Shown here: positions 45,800-53,634 of the stretch, in pieces
Layout of the letters: every line of letters starts with the position of its first letter
How positions within the stretch are numbered: position 1 is the stretch's first letter
Source: Flagellimonas profundi
Lineage (GTDB): Bacteria > Bacteroidota > Bacteroidia > Flavobacteriales > Flavobacteriaceae
DNA: 64,000 bases
Direction: 5' to 3'
Assembly: GCF_017313275.1 (NCBI RefSeq)
Contig: NZ_JAFLNM010000002.1
Coordinates: forward strand, 668,455 to 732,454
The notes under the pieces: model-generated
Told to the model about the DNA's origin: nothing
Database searches by the model: none
Seen by the model: only the letters and a program-made list of their open reading frames with translations
Position numbers and translations under genes: made by a program

Positions 45800-45936
45800 A
45801 GGATCCCTGCGCTGAAGAAGTGGTAAGGTTTGGGACAATTATCAAATATGATTATGGAATTAATGCAACAGGAAATTGGACTAAATCAGTATCAGTTAGT
45901 AATGATTGTTCAATAATATTGTCAGGTCAAAATTGA
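45800..45936 (+). pseudogene. Possible C-terminal remnant of a coding sequence
   Basis: An open frame continues in phase with the preceding gene after its TAG (45736-45738). From about 45802 it reads 'DPCAEEVVRFGTIIKYDYGINATGNWTKSVSVSNDCSIILSGQN' and stops at TGA 45934-45936. It has a protein-like composition but no start codon. It may be the tail of a gene truncated when the element was rearranged; it may also be chance. Confidence 0.35.
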
Positions 45937-46015
45937 TATCGGTTCCATTTTATATCAAGGTTTTTTTACCCATCCGAGTACTTTAATTATTTTCGGCCTT
46001 TAAAATATAATCCAT

Positions 46016-46951
46016 ATGGCAGTCTGGGGCTTTTTTCTTCTGGGTATCTTTTTCTTCTTGGCATTGGATCTCGGAGTGTTCAATAAAAAAGCGCACATTA
46101 TTAGCGTGCGTGAAGCATCGATCTGGACAGGAATTTGGGTAACGATGTCCATTTTGTTCTCGGTCGTCATTTACTGGCTGTATGGAAATGGAAGAATCGA
46201 CAATGTTGATTCGCTGACTCCCATGGAAGCCAGTTTAAAATATATAACTGGGTACCTTATAGAGCTATCGTTGAGCGTGGACAATATCTTCATCATTGCA
46301 GTGATTTTCGGGTCGTTTCATATTCCACAGAAATATCAACACCGTGTACTCTTTTGGGGGATTTTGGGAGCTATCGTATTTAGGGCACTGATGATTTTCT
46401 TTGGAGTGGCACTGATCAAAAAGTTTAGTTTCATGACTTATCTTTTTGGTGCCTTTTTAATCTTTACCGCCATACGGATGTTGGTGTCCAAACAGAAGGC
46501 CTTCAACCCCAAAAGATCATTTGTCTATCGAAACTTAAGGAAGGTCATTCCTATTACCTCTCATATGCAAGGGCAGAAATTCTTTATCAAGCTGCGCCAT
46601 ATAACGGCGGCAACACCTTTGTTCGTAGCATTGGTGATCATCGAGTTTTCCGATATCCTGTTCGCCTTGGACAGTGTTCCGGCCATTTTGGCCATTACTT
46701 CCGACCCCTTTTTGGTGTTCAGCTCCAATATATTTGCCATTCTGGGCCTACGGTCGATGTATTTTTTTCTGGCCCATATGATTAATAGGTTTCATCACCT
46801 TAAATACAGTTTGGTGGCTATCCTCAGCTTTGTGGGGATTAAGCTTATACTGGCACATCACTATACTTTTCCGGAATGGTTTTCTTTGGGTTTCATTGCA
46901 GCGTCCTTACTAGTTGGAATTCTAGCCTCGATCAGGGACAAAGGGGAATAA
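46016..46951 (+). CDS. TerC/Alx-family membrane transporter
   Basis: The 311-residue protein has eight or nine hydrophobic helices. The family signatures are 'ELSLSVDNIFIIAVIFGSF' and 'VIIEFSDILFALDSVPAILAITSDPF', which carry the conserved Asp residues of TerC/Alx. Family members export manganese (Alx, YceF) and some were first linked to tellurite resistance. It is the first cargo gene of the element. No terminator separates it from the genes before it, but there is a gap of 277 bases. Confidence 0.9.
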   Translation: MAVWGFFLLGIFFFLALDLGVFNKKAHIISVREASIWTGIWVTMSILFSVVIYWLYGNGRIDNVDSLTPMEASLKYITGYLIELSLSVDNIFIIAVIFGSFHIPQKYQHRVLFWGILGAIVFRALMIFFGVALIKKFSFMTYLFGAFLIFTAIRMLVSKQKAFNPKRSFVYRNLRKVIPITSHMQGQKFFIKLRHITAATPLFVALVIIEFSDILFALDSVPAILAITSDPFLVFSSNIFAILGLRSMYFFLAHMINRFHHLKYSLVAILSFVGIKLILAHHYTFPEWFSLGFIAASLLVGILASIRDKGE

Positions 46952-47095
46952 ATTGGCGATTAAATGGAGCTTGGAAGTGCCAAATTTTGGCTGTCAAAAG
47001 AAATGGTTTCGCTTATTAATCTTATTTTATATCGGGGGTTGAAAAACTTCAAAATATTCCCTGGACATATATTTACGAACGATTTTGGAATTTTA

Positions 47096-47103
47096 TAACT
47101 TTG
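47096..47103 (+). promoter_or_regulatory. -7 element TAACTTTG of the DUF6660-like gene
   Basis: A perfect TAnnTTTG ends 4 bases before the ATG at 47108. If used, the transcript would start at or very near the start codon (leaderless). Confidence 0.4.
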
Positions 47104-47107
47104 AAGT

Positions 47108-47437
47108 ATGAGAGTGTTCGCAGTGATCTTGTCTTTGCTTACCATATTCCTTTCATCATATCCTTGTTGTTCGGAAACCGATACCCTTATGGGAATTTCC
47201 TCAATCCACGATTGCTTTGAGGACAGATCAAGTGAAGACCCAGATGAGGGCGAAACACCCTGTTCACCATTCTACACCTGTGGCAGATGTTCCGGCTTTA
47301 CCTTGACCTATTATAGGGTAATGGATTTTGTTGAGTGTGAAATGATTATCAAATCCAATACAGATTATTATCAAGCATTAAACCCAAAAGAGGTCTATTT
47401 CCACGATTTGAAACCACCCCGAAGCCTTGAAGTATAG
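47108..47437 (+). CDS. Small Cys-rich secreted protein (DUF6660-like)
   Basis: This 109-residue protein has a signal peptide ('MRVFAVILSLLTIFLSSYP') and nine cysteines, including 'PCC', 'HDCFE', and the block 'PCSPFYTCGRCSGF' (residues 51-66). The arrangement resembles the DUF6660 group that is encoded next to metal-linked TonB receptors and efflux pumps in Bacteroidota; many members also have His-rich stretches. I infer a metal-binding role. It lies 67 bases before the TonB receptor with a hairpin in between. Confidence 0.7.
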   Translation: MRVFAVILSLLTIFLSSYPCCSETDTLMGISSIHDCFEDRSSEDPDEGETPCSPFYTCGRCSGFTLTYYRVMDFVECEMIIKSNTDYYQALNPKEVYFHDLKPPRSLEV

Positions 47438-47456
47438 TTTACATTAACAAAATAAG

Positions 47457-47478
47457 CTTGGCCGTGGATTCGGCCAAG
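47457..47478 (+). promoter_or_regulatory. Hairpin CTTGGCCG-6-CGGCCAAG in the receptor leader
   Basis: A perfect 8-bp stem, 27 bases before the TonB-receptor ATG. No T-tract follows, so it is more likely an RNA-stabilising or regulatory structure than a terminator. Confidence 0.5.
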
Positions 47479-47504
47479 AAAATCATACTTCAAAAACCAT
47501 AAAA

Positions 47505-49682
47505 ATGAAATTCAAAGTATTTCTGGTACTCTCCCTTATGGGGATGTTACCTGTTCTAGCACAGAACACCCTTGACATTGTGGTCAAGGATTCCATTGAT
47601 AAGGAACCATTGATCGGCGTGACCGCCGTTTTGCCCGCGTTGGATGTTGGGGCGATATCCAATGAGTCGGGTATAATTCATATTGAAAACATACCCAATG
47701 GAACGTTTCAATTGCAATTGAGTTATGTTGGATATGCAAAACTTGAGCGAAGTTTTCGTTTTCCCTTGGATTCTAAACAACAAAATCAGACCATTTATCT
47801 TGTTCCCCAGACCGAGGAAATGGAAGAGATCACCTTGGTATCCACTAGAAGTACCCGTACCATTGAGGACATCCCAACACGGGTGGAGGTCATTGCCGGG
47901 GAGGAGCTCTCAGAAAAGGGCAATATGAAACCAGGCGATATCCGTATGTTGCTCAACGAGAGTACCGGCATCCGAACACAGCAAACCTCGGCCACCAGTT
48001 ATAATTCCAGTATCCGTATCCAAGGGCTGGATGGGAAGTATACACAATTGCTTCGGGATGGGTTCCCTTTGTATTCCGGGTTTGCCAGTGGGTTGAGCCT
48101 GATGCAAATAGCGCCTTTGGACCTCAAACAAGTAGAGGTGATCAAAGGGTCCAGTTCCACCCTCTACGGTGGTGGTGCAATAGCCGGCCTGGTCAATCTG
48201 ATTTCCAAGACCCCTGAAGATGAGCCCGAACTCAGTTTCATGGCCAATGGTACTTCGGCCTTAGGCTTGGACCTGAGCGGCTTCTATTCCCAGAAATTCA
48301 AAAAGCTGGGAACCACTGTATTCGCCTCCTATAATTTGGGAACTCCCTATGACCCAGCCGATATTGGGCTTACGGCCATTCCAGAGTTCGACCGATTTAC
48401 ATTGAACCCCAAACTGTATTGGTACCTTGGGGAACAAACCGAACTGTTATTGGGAATCAATGCCATTTGGGAAGACCGTCTCGGCGGTAATATGGACTAT
48501 GTAAAGGGAGAACCTGTGGACAATCCATATTTTGAGTCGAATCAAACCGAACGGGTTTCCACTCAATTGGGGTTCAAACATACATTTAACAAACAAAATC
48601 GATTGGAAGTCAAGAACAGCTTCAGTTTTTACGATCGTACAATCCAGATTCCGGATTTTAACTTTTCGGGTTATCAACGTTCTTCCTTTAGTGAAGTGAA
48701 CTTTTCAACCAGTACAGAGGATGGTCCTGAATGGGTGTTCGGGACCAATCTATGGACGGAATATTTTAACGATACTAGGGAAGATCAGTCCATTGCATTG
48801 GACCAATCCTATCAAATCTTTGGATTATTTGCTCAAAATGTTTGGCAAATCAATGAAGAACTTGGTTTGGAAACCGGTCTTCGTACTGATTTTCATTCCG
48901 ATTATGGTGCTATGGTCTTGCCCAGGTTATCCATACTCTACGAACCAAGTCAAACACTGACATTTCGATTGGGCGGTGGAATGGGCTATAAGACCCCGAC
49001 GGTTTTTACGGAGGATGCAGAACGGTTACAATTTAGGAACGTACTCCCCATTGCTATCGATCAAACGGATTTGGAGCGATCCTTGGGTGGCAATTTTGAT
49101 ATGAATTACAAATGGGTGCCCATGCCGGGCATGACCATGTCCATCAATACGCTGTTATTTTATACCCGAATCGATGACCCTATGGTGTTGGAATCGGAAG
49201 GGAATGGTTTTTATTCCTTTCAACAACCTAATGGATATGTCGATACCCGCGGTGCAGAGGTCAATCTCAAAATCAAATACGGGGATTTTAAGTTGTTTAC
49301 CGGATATACCCATGCCAATGTCAAGCAACATCAAAATGGAACAGTATCCGATTTTCCACTAGTAGCAAAGCATCGATTGAACAACGTGCTGATGTATGAG
49401 AAGGAAGGTGACTTATGGGTCGGGCTGGAAGGCTATTATTACAGTCCTCAAAAGCTCTCTTCCGGGGAGACAGGCCAATCCTATTGGATTGTGGGCTTGA
49501 TGAGCGAAAAGAAACTGAGCGATAGTTTTTCCATTTTCCTCAATTTTGAAAACTTTCTGGATACCAGGCAAACAAGGTTTGATACTATTTATTCTGGCAA
49601 TTTAAGCGACCCGCAATTTTCTGAGATATATGCTCCAGTGGATGGTTTCGTGGTTAACGGCGGATTCAAGATCAAAATTTGA
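47505..49682 (+). CDS. TonB-dependent receptor (cargo of the element)
   Basis: A 725-residue outer-membrane receptor with a signal peptide (to about residue 19), an N-terminal carboxypeptidase-regulatory-like domain ('LDIVVKDSIDKEPLIGVTAVLP' to 'LQLSYVGY'), a plug ('TIEDIPTRVEVIAGEEL', 'SIRIQGLDGKYTQLLRDG', 'IEVIKGSSSTLYGGGAIAGLVNL') and a beta-barrel ending in 'GGFKIKI', with the final aromatic/hydrophobic signature altered. Together with the small Cys-rich protein it is likely an importer of a metal or a metal chelate. It is followed by a strong terminator. Confidence 0.93.
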   Translation: MKFKVFLVLSLMGMLPVLAQNTLDIVVKDSIDKEPLIGVTAVLPALDVGAISNESGIIHIENIPNGTFQLQLSYVGYAKLERSFRFPLDSKQQNQTIYLVPQTEEMEEITLVSTRSTRTIEDIPTRVEVIAGEELSEKGNMKPGDIRMLLNESTGIRTQQTSATSYNSSIRIQGLDGKYTQLLRDGFPLYSGFASGLSLMQIAPLDLKQVEVIKGSSSTLYGGGAIAGLVNLISKTPEDEPELSFMANGTSALGLDLSGFYSQKFKKLGTTVFASYNLGTPYDPADIGLTAIPEFDRFTLNPKLYWYLGEQTELLLGINAIWEDRLGGNMDYVKGEPVDNPYFESNQTERVSTQLGFKHTFNKQNRLEVKNSFSFYDRTIQIPDFNFSGYQRSSFSEVNFSTSTEDGPEWVFGTNLWTEYFNDTREDQSIALDQSYQIFGLFAQNVWQINEELGLETGLRTDFHSDYGAMVLPRLSILYEPSQTLTFRLGGGMGYKTPTVFTEDAERLQFRNVLPIAIDQTDLERSLGGNFDMNYKWVPMPGMTMSINTLLFYTRIDDPMVLESEGNGFYSFQQPNGYVDTRGAEVNLKIKYGDFKLFTGYTHANVKQHQNGTVSDFPLVAKHRLNNVLMYEKEGDLWVGLEGYYYSPQKLSSGETGQSYWIVGLMSEKKLSDSFSIFLNFENFLDTRQTRFDTIYSGNLSDPQFSEIYAPVDGFVVNGGFKIKI

Positions 49683-49722
49683 AAGGATTAGGGGCAATTA
49701 AAAGTAGGGTGTATATATTAAT

Positions 49723-49766
49723 AAAGGATGTCAAGACACTGTTATCTTGACGTCCTTTATTTTTTG
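49723..49766 (+). terminator. Strong rho-independent terminator after the TonB receptor
   Basis: AAAGGATGTCAAGA and TCTTGACGTCCTTT form a 14-bp stem with one T-G pair and an 8-base loop, followed by ATTTTTT. It also lies downstream of the convergent integrase gene (stop 49791). Confidence 0.88.
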
Positions 49767-49790
49767 GTTCCTCAATATTTAATAGAGTTA

Positions 49791-50852
49791 TCAAAGAATT
49801 TGTAATTCAGGGAGCTTATCAATTGCTTCATCTTGTAATCTTTGCACATGGTTAAGATATTTCAAAGTACTTCTAGTTGAACTATGGCCCATAGCGTCAG
49901 CTACAGTTTTTAGGTTGGCCCCACTAATCAATAGTTGACAAGCAAAGGTATGTCTGGCACAATAAAATGTGATATGTTTATCAATTTTGGCCCGTTTTAC
50001 CCAATATCGAATGGCTTTGTTGGCACCATTGTCACTAAGGGACTGTAAGTCAAAGATATAATCGTCTTTGTTTTTGGGTTTTCCAAGAATTTTTATGGCG
50101 GTTTGGCTGAGTCTGTTGTTAATCAGTTCACCTGTTTTGTTCCTATGGGTAATCAAACGGCCTTTGTTGATATTGTTCCATTTGAGATTACGGATTTCAG
50201 CAAGACCAAGGGAAGTGAAGCATGCAAACAAGAAGGCTTTTTTAACAGCGACATTTCCACAATTAGTATCTACAAGCTTTTGTAATTCATCTTTATCCAA
50301 AACTTGCTTTTTTAATGTGTCGTCTTTGTTGGGGTTCGAAAACTTAATGTCTGATGTCGGCATTTGATTTAGATAACCCTGAACCTTTGCAGCTTTTAAT
50401 ACCTTCTTAAATCTTGTGAAATAGTTATGAGCTGTTTCGCCAGCTAAACCCGCATCATAAATTAAATAGTCTTTGAACATGGTCATAGTTTGAGGACTGA
50501 TAGCAGAAATGGTTAATCTCGGATTGTTGACCGCCTTTTTAAATTTCTCCACAGAACTGGCTATGATACGTACATCTTTGTTTTTATATTTAAGAATGTA
50601 ATTTTCTGCAAAAACGAAAAAATTCATCTTCTTTAGATGTTGTGGGATATGGCCGGTACCATTGGAAAGAAGCTCTAATTCCCTATTGGCTCGAATTCTT
50701 TCGGCAACTCTTTTCTTTTCAATTTTAGAATTGTCTTTTGGGAGTATTTTTATTTTAAGGAATTCTCTCCATCTTTCACCATTGTGATGAATATCCAAAT
50801 AGAGACTTTTTGCTCCCGATTTTAACGTTCTGCTTCGAAGTTGTACTGACAT
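49791..50852 (-). CDS. Tyrosine recombinase (integrase) with atypical catalytic residues
   Basis: This 353-residue integrase has a SAM-like core-binding domain (about 76-180) and a catalytic domain. Box I reads 'FTSLGLAEIRNLKW', where the usual Arg (T-G-L-R) is Gly216. Box II reads 'ITFYCARHTFA', where the usual His is Tyr297 but Arg300 is present. Lys239, His323 ('MGHSS') and the nucleophile Tyr332 ('LKYLNH') are there. Loss of Arg I is known in the active CTnDOT integrase, so the enzyme may still work. It lies 142 bases from the right attachment site, as expected for the integrase of this element. Confidence 0.92.
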   Translation of the reverse strand: MSVQLRSRTLKSGAKSLYLDIHHNGERWREFLKIKILPKDNSKIEKKRVAERIRANRELELLSNGTGHIPQHLKKMNFFVFAENYILKYKNKDVRIIASSVEKFKKAVNNPRLTISAISPQTMTMFKDYLIYDAGLAGETAHNYFTRFKKVLKAAKVQGYLNQMPTSDIKFSNPNKDDTLKKQVLDKDELQKLVDTNCGNVAVKKAFLFACFTSLGLAEIRNLKWNNINKGRLITHRNKTGELINNRLSQTAIKILGKPKNKDDYIFDLQSLSDNGANKAIRYWVKRAKIDKHITFYCARHTFACQLLISGANLKTVADAMGHSSTRSTLKYLNHVQRLQDEAIDKLPELQIL

Positions 50853-50859
50853 AAAAAAG

Positions 50860-50876
50860 TGACGTAAAAGTGACGG
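50860..50876 (+). repeat. Right GTGACGT/GTGACGG box pair
   Basis: GTGACGT (50860-50866) and GTGACGG (50870-50876), followed by TTTTT, mirror the left pair at 41004-41021. They lie 8-24 bases upstream of the integrase ATG, so they could be integrase arm sites or autoregulatory operators. Confidence 0.6.
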
Positions 50877-50993
50877 TTTTTGTCTAAAATTACGAAAAGA
50901 AGGGAAAATTCACAAACAGAAAAAACGTTTTAAATATTTGATATACAGTCAAATAAGTGCAAATCATATCAAATAAAATTATCTGCGAATACA

Positions 50994-51008
50994 CTCCCAA
51001 GGTACTTT
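50994..51008 (+). repeat. attR: 15-bp direct repeat at the element right end
   Basis: CTCCCAAGGTACTTT, identical to the left repeat over the tRNA 3' end. The sequence after it is the original host flank. Confidence 0.9.
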
Positions 51009-51014
51009 AAAATT

Positions 51015-51046
51015 AAAGCCCTGACAATTATGTCGGGGCTTTTTAT
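51015..51046. terminator. Terminator originally belonging to tRNA-Leu
   Basis: AAAGCCCTGACA and TGTCGGGGCTTT form a 12-bp stem with one G-T pair and loop ATTA, followed by TTATTTT. It is downstream of attR and would have ended the tRNA transcript before the element inserted. It now also lies past the stop of the TonB-receptor gene at 51064. Confidence 0.85.
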
Positions 51047-51063
51047 TTTGGTGTACTTTGGGT

Positions 51064-53631
51064 TTAGAAAAATACCCTTATGGTAAGGTTTGGCGTAAAG
51101 CCCAAAGAGCTCCTCTGTATTACCTGTTCCAAAAGGAGCTGGTCGTTTTGTTGAGTGGTTCTATGCAGAATGGCGAGCGGAACAATGCGATTGTAAATGT
51201 TCAATGCGGAAAAACCGATCTGCATAAACGAAGAATTCTGATGCATCGGGAACTTGTAGGTTATGGAAGCATCCAATCTATGAAAATTAGGTAACCGACC
51301 ATTGTTTAAGGTTTCAAAAACAACCTCTTTAGTTTCTTCATCATAGTTTTTTATTGGGGTAAATGGCGTTCCAGACCTGTATTGCCAACCTATTGAAAAC
51401 TGAAAGTTATTTACATCCAAACTATTGGATATTCTAAAACTGTGGGGAATGTCGTTGTTACCTGCAAAACTATTTTCCTGGATCTGGTCAAAAGTAAAAT
51501 TCACATTGCTATAGGAATAGCCTGTCCAGATTCTGTAGTTCTGAATGCGCTTTTTTAATAATACATCCATTCCTATAATGTTACTTTTTCCTTCGCTAAG
51601 GTAGGGTTGGGGTAGATTAAAACCTTGGCTGTAGGAAGTTAACCCTTTTAAACTTTTGTAGTAAGCTTCGGCATCAAGGGTCCAGCCATTTTTGTTAAAA
51701 AGCAAACCTGTCGAAAACTGCTTGCTTTGTAGTAAAGGGTAATTTGCATTGTCTGACAATCTCCATAAATTATTGTCCAACCTTAGCTCGGTTTGGTTGA
51801 ACTCAATAAGTTGCGAAATGGGCTGGTTTCTCCGCTCTAATCCTGCTCTGATTTTAAGTGATTTGTTTACGGTAAGCTCAAAGTTTAGCCTAGGCTCCAG
51901 ATACAAGTTTCCTAAACTGCCATAATGAACAGCTCTAAGCCCAAACCTAAAAATTCCCCCCTTGTTTCTTCTGAAGGAGTATTCCCCAAATAGAACATTT
52001 TTTAGGTTGCTATCCTGCACGGGCAGGCTCATATTGTTGTTTGGATCAATAGTTGATATACTGCTCAGGTCAATTTCCAGATTGGTGTTCGAGAGTTGGT
52101 AACCAAAGCTTAGCAGGTCATTGTTTTTAAAGATTCTATCCGATTTTAGCTCCAATCCAAAGTCACTTATCCTATTTCCCCTAATATTGGTTTCTTCCAG
52201 TGTTTCTCCTATATATTCTTCATTTTGATAATAGGAATCGTAGGAAGAAAAGTAGGCTGTGATCTGATCGGTTTGCGATGAAGAGGTGCTGTGGAGCCAA
52301 TTAATGCTGATGCCCCCATTGCCTGTTGCCAATGAATCATTTTTGGTTTCGCCCTCACTGGCAAAGGAAAACAGTGTACGGTTCCTCGTCATTAATGCAC
52401 TAATGGAAATCTTGTCTTCCGGCGATGGCCGGTATACATATTTAGCATTGACATCGTAAAACCTAAATTCATTTTCACTGGTGTCATAAGTATAGCCATC
52501 ATCAGAATTTACGTTTAAGGGGTTACCGCTGCTATCGGTAATTCGACCGGAGTTATTGAAAATTTTCTTGGCATAGGCTTCATAAGTAGGGGTCTTGTAA
52601 ATGTCCAAAAAGGCATTTCGGGCGTAAACCGATATCGACGACTTTTTTGAAATGGGTGCCTTTATATAGCCATCAATGCTCAATCCATCAATTCCAAGGC
52701 CTCCCGATAACGCTTTGGCCACATCATTGTCGGTACTAAGATCAATAATTCCTGAAACCCTGTCACCATAAGCGGCACTGGTGGCGGTCTTAAAAATAGT
52801 GGCTTTCTCGGTGGCATACGGGTTAAACCTGGATAACATGCCGTACAAATACCCTGAATTGAATACTCGGATATGGTCAAAAAGCACCAAATTTTGATCG
52901 GATGTGCCCCCGTGTATTTGTATTCCGGAAGCCGATTCGTCCAAACTGGAAACGCCTGGAATAAGTTGAATGCTTTGCAAGATATCGGGTGTGGTTTGTC
53001 CGGGGATAGACCCCAATGGCTCTTGGGTGACGGTTATAGATCCGTCCCGATTCCTATCGATCCCTGTAGTAATATAGGAGGTGACGACAACCTCTTTGAG
53101 CACCTTGTATGCTGGTGTAAGGTATATGGAGGTACAGGTTTCTTTGGGTTTAATGGTTATGGACTTATATCCGGCAGCTTCTATGCGATGCTCTGTCTTT
53201 TTGGAGTTTTCAAACTGGATCAACCCTCTTTTGTCGGTTTCAAGTACTATAGTTGAGTCCACTATTACCTCATTTTCAGAAATGGGTAAGCGCGTCTCTT
53301 GATCCAAAAGGTAAATACAGCTATTTTTTTTAAGTGGTACGGGAACAATGATTACCTGTGGTTGTCCATCTATTTTTTCAAAATGCAATCCTGTCTGGGC
53401 TTCCAGGAGACCTAAAACGTCATCAAAAGATAAACCTTCTGCAAAAACAGTAATGGTTTTATTCTCCACAAGGTCCTCGGCGTAAGAAAAATTAAGCTTT
53501 GTTTCCTTTTCCAGTTCTTGGATCACATCCTTTAAAGGGGTTTCTCTAAATTCAAGGAATAGATTTTCTTGGGCATGGGACGCGAAAATGCCCAGAAGGA
53601 ACACAAATAATACAGTTATAAAACACCTCAT
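51064..53631 (-). CDS. STN-domain TonB-dependent receptor (FecA-type regulation)
   Basis: An 855-residue outer-membrane receptor. After a signal peptide ('SHAQ') comes an STN domain (about 24-94, 'LFLEFRETPLKDVIQELEKETKLNFSYAEDLV'), which contacts an anti-sigma factor, then a plug ('TTPDILQSIQLIPGVSSLDESASGIQIHGGTSDQNLVLFD') and a large beta-barrel ending 'FTPNLTIRVFF' with a terminal Phe. The gene is the last of three: sigma factor, FecR, receptor. The substrate is unknown. Confidence 0.94.
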   Translation of the reverse strand: MRCFITVLFVFLLGIFASHAQENLFLEFRETPLKDVIQELEKETKLNFSYAEDLVENKTITVFAEGLSFDDVLGLLEAQTGLHFEKIDGQPQVIIVPVPLKKNSCIYLLDQETRLPISENEVIVDSTIVLETDKRGLIQFENSKKTEHRIEAAGYKSITIKPKETCTSIYLTPAYKVLKEVVVTSYITTGIDRNRDGSITVTQEPLGSIPGQTTPDILQSIQLIPGVSSLDESASGIQIHGGTSDQNLVLFDHIRVFNSGYLYGMLSRFNPYATEKATIFKTATSAAYGDRVSGIIDLSTDNDVAKALSGGLGIDGLSIDGYIKAPISKKSSISVYARNAFLDIYKTPTYEAYAKKIFNNSGRITDSSGNPLNVNSDDGYTYDTSENEFRFYDVNAKYVYRPSPEDKISISALMTRNRTLFSFASEGETKNDSLATGNGGISINWLHSTSSSQTDQITAYFSSYDSYYQNEEYIGETLEETNIRGNRISDFGLELKSDRIFKNNDLLSFGYQLSNTNLEIDLSSISTIDPNNNMSLPVQDSNLKNVLFGEYSFRRNKGGIFRFGLRAVHYGSLGNLYLEPRLNFELTVNKSLKIRAGLERRNQPISQLIEFNQTELRLDNNLWRLSDNANYPLLQSKQFSTGLLFNKNGWTLDAEAYYKSLKGLTSYSQGFNLPQPYLSEGKSNIIGMDVLLKKRIQNYRIWTGYSYSNVNFTFDQIQENSFAGNNDIPHSFRISNSLDVNNFQFSIGWQYRSGTPFTPIKNYDEETKEVVFETLNNGRLPNFHRLDASITYKFPMHQNSSFMQIGFSALNIYNRIVPLAILHRTTQQNDQLLLEQVIQRSSLGFTPNLTIRVFF

Positions 53632-53634
53632 TTC

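Larger units (their letters stand above)
40943..51008. mobile_element. NBU-like integrative mobilizable element in tRNA-Leu
   Basis: About 10.06 kb bounded by a 15-bp direct repeat, inserted in the 3' end of tRNA-Leu(CAA). Gene order from left to right: HTH/excisionase-like, VapE-type helicase, Toprim primase, MobC, relaxase, accessory membrane protein, TerC-family cargo, DUF6660-like, TonB receptor, and a tyrosine integrase at the right end facing inward. Bacteroides NBU1 also integrates in a tRNA-Leu gene and has integrase, primase and mobilization genes but no conjugation apparatus. No type IV secretion genes are seen, so transfer would need a helper. Carries two left/right GTGACGG boxes and an ACCTA cluster. 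Confidence 0.92.

Noticed and set aside
40943-51008. A full conjugative element
   Set aside because: There are no type IV secretion or coupling-protein genes; it has only mobilization genes.
51058-51294. Plus-strand frame after attR
   Set aside because: It lies antisense to the C-terminal barrel of the STN receptor and has no gene-like features.
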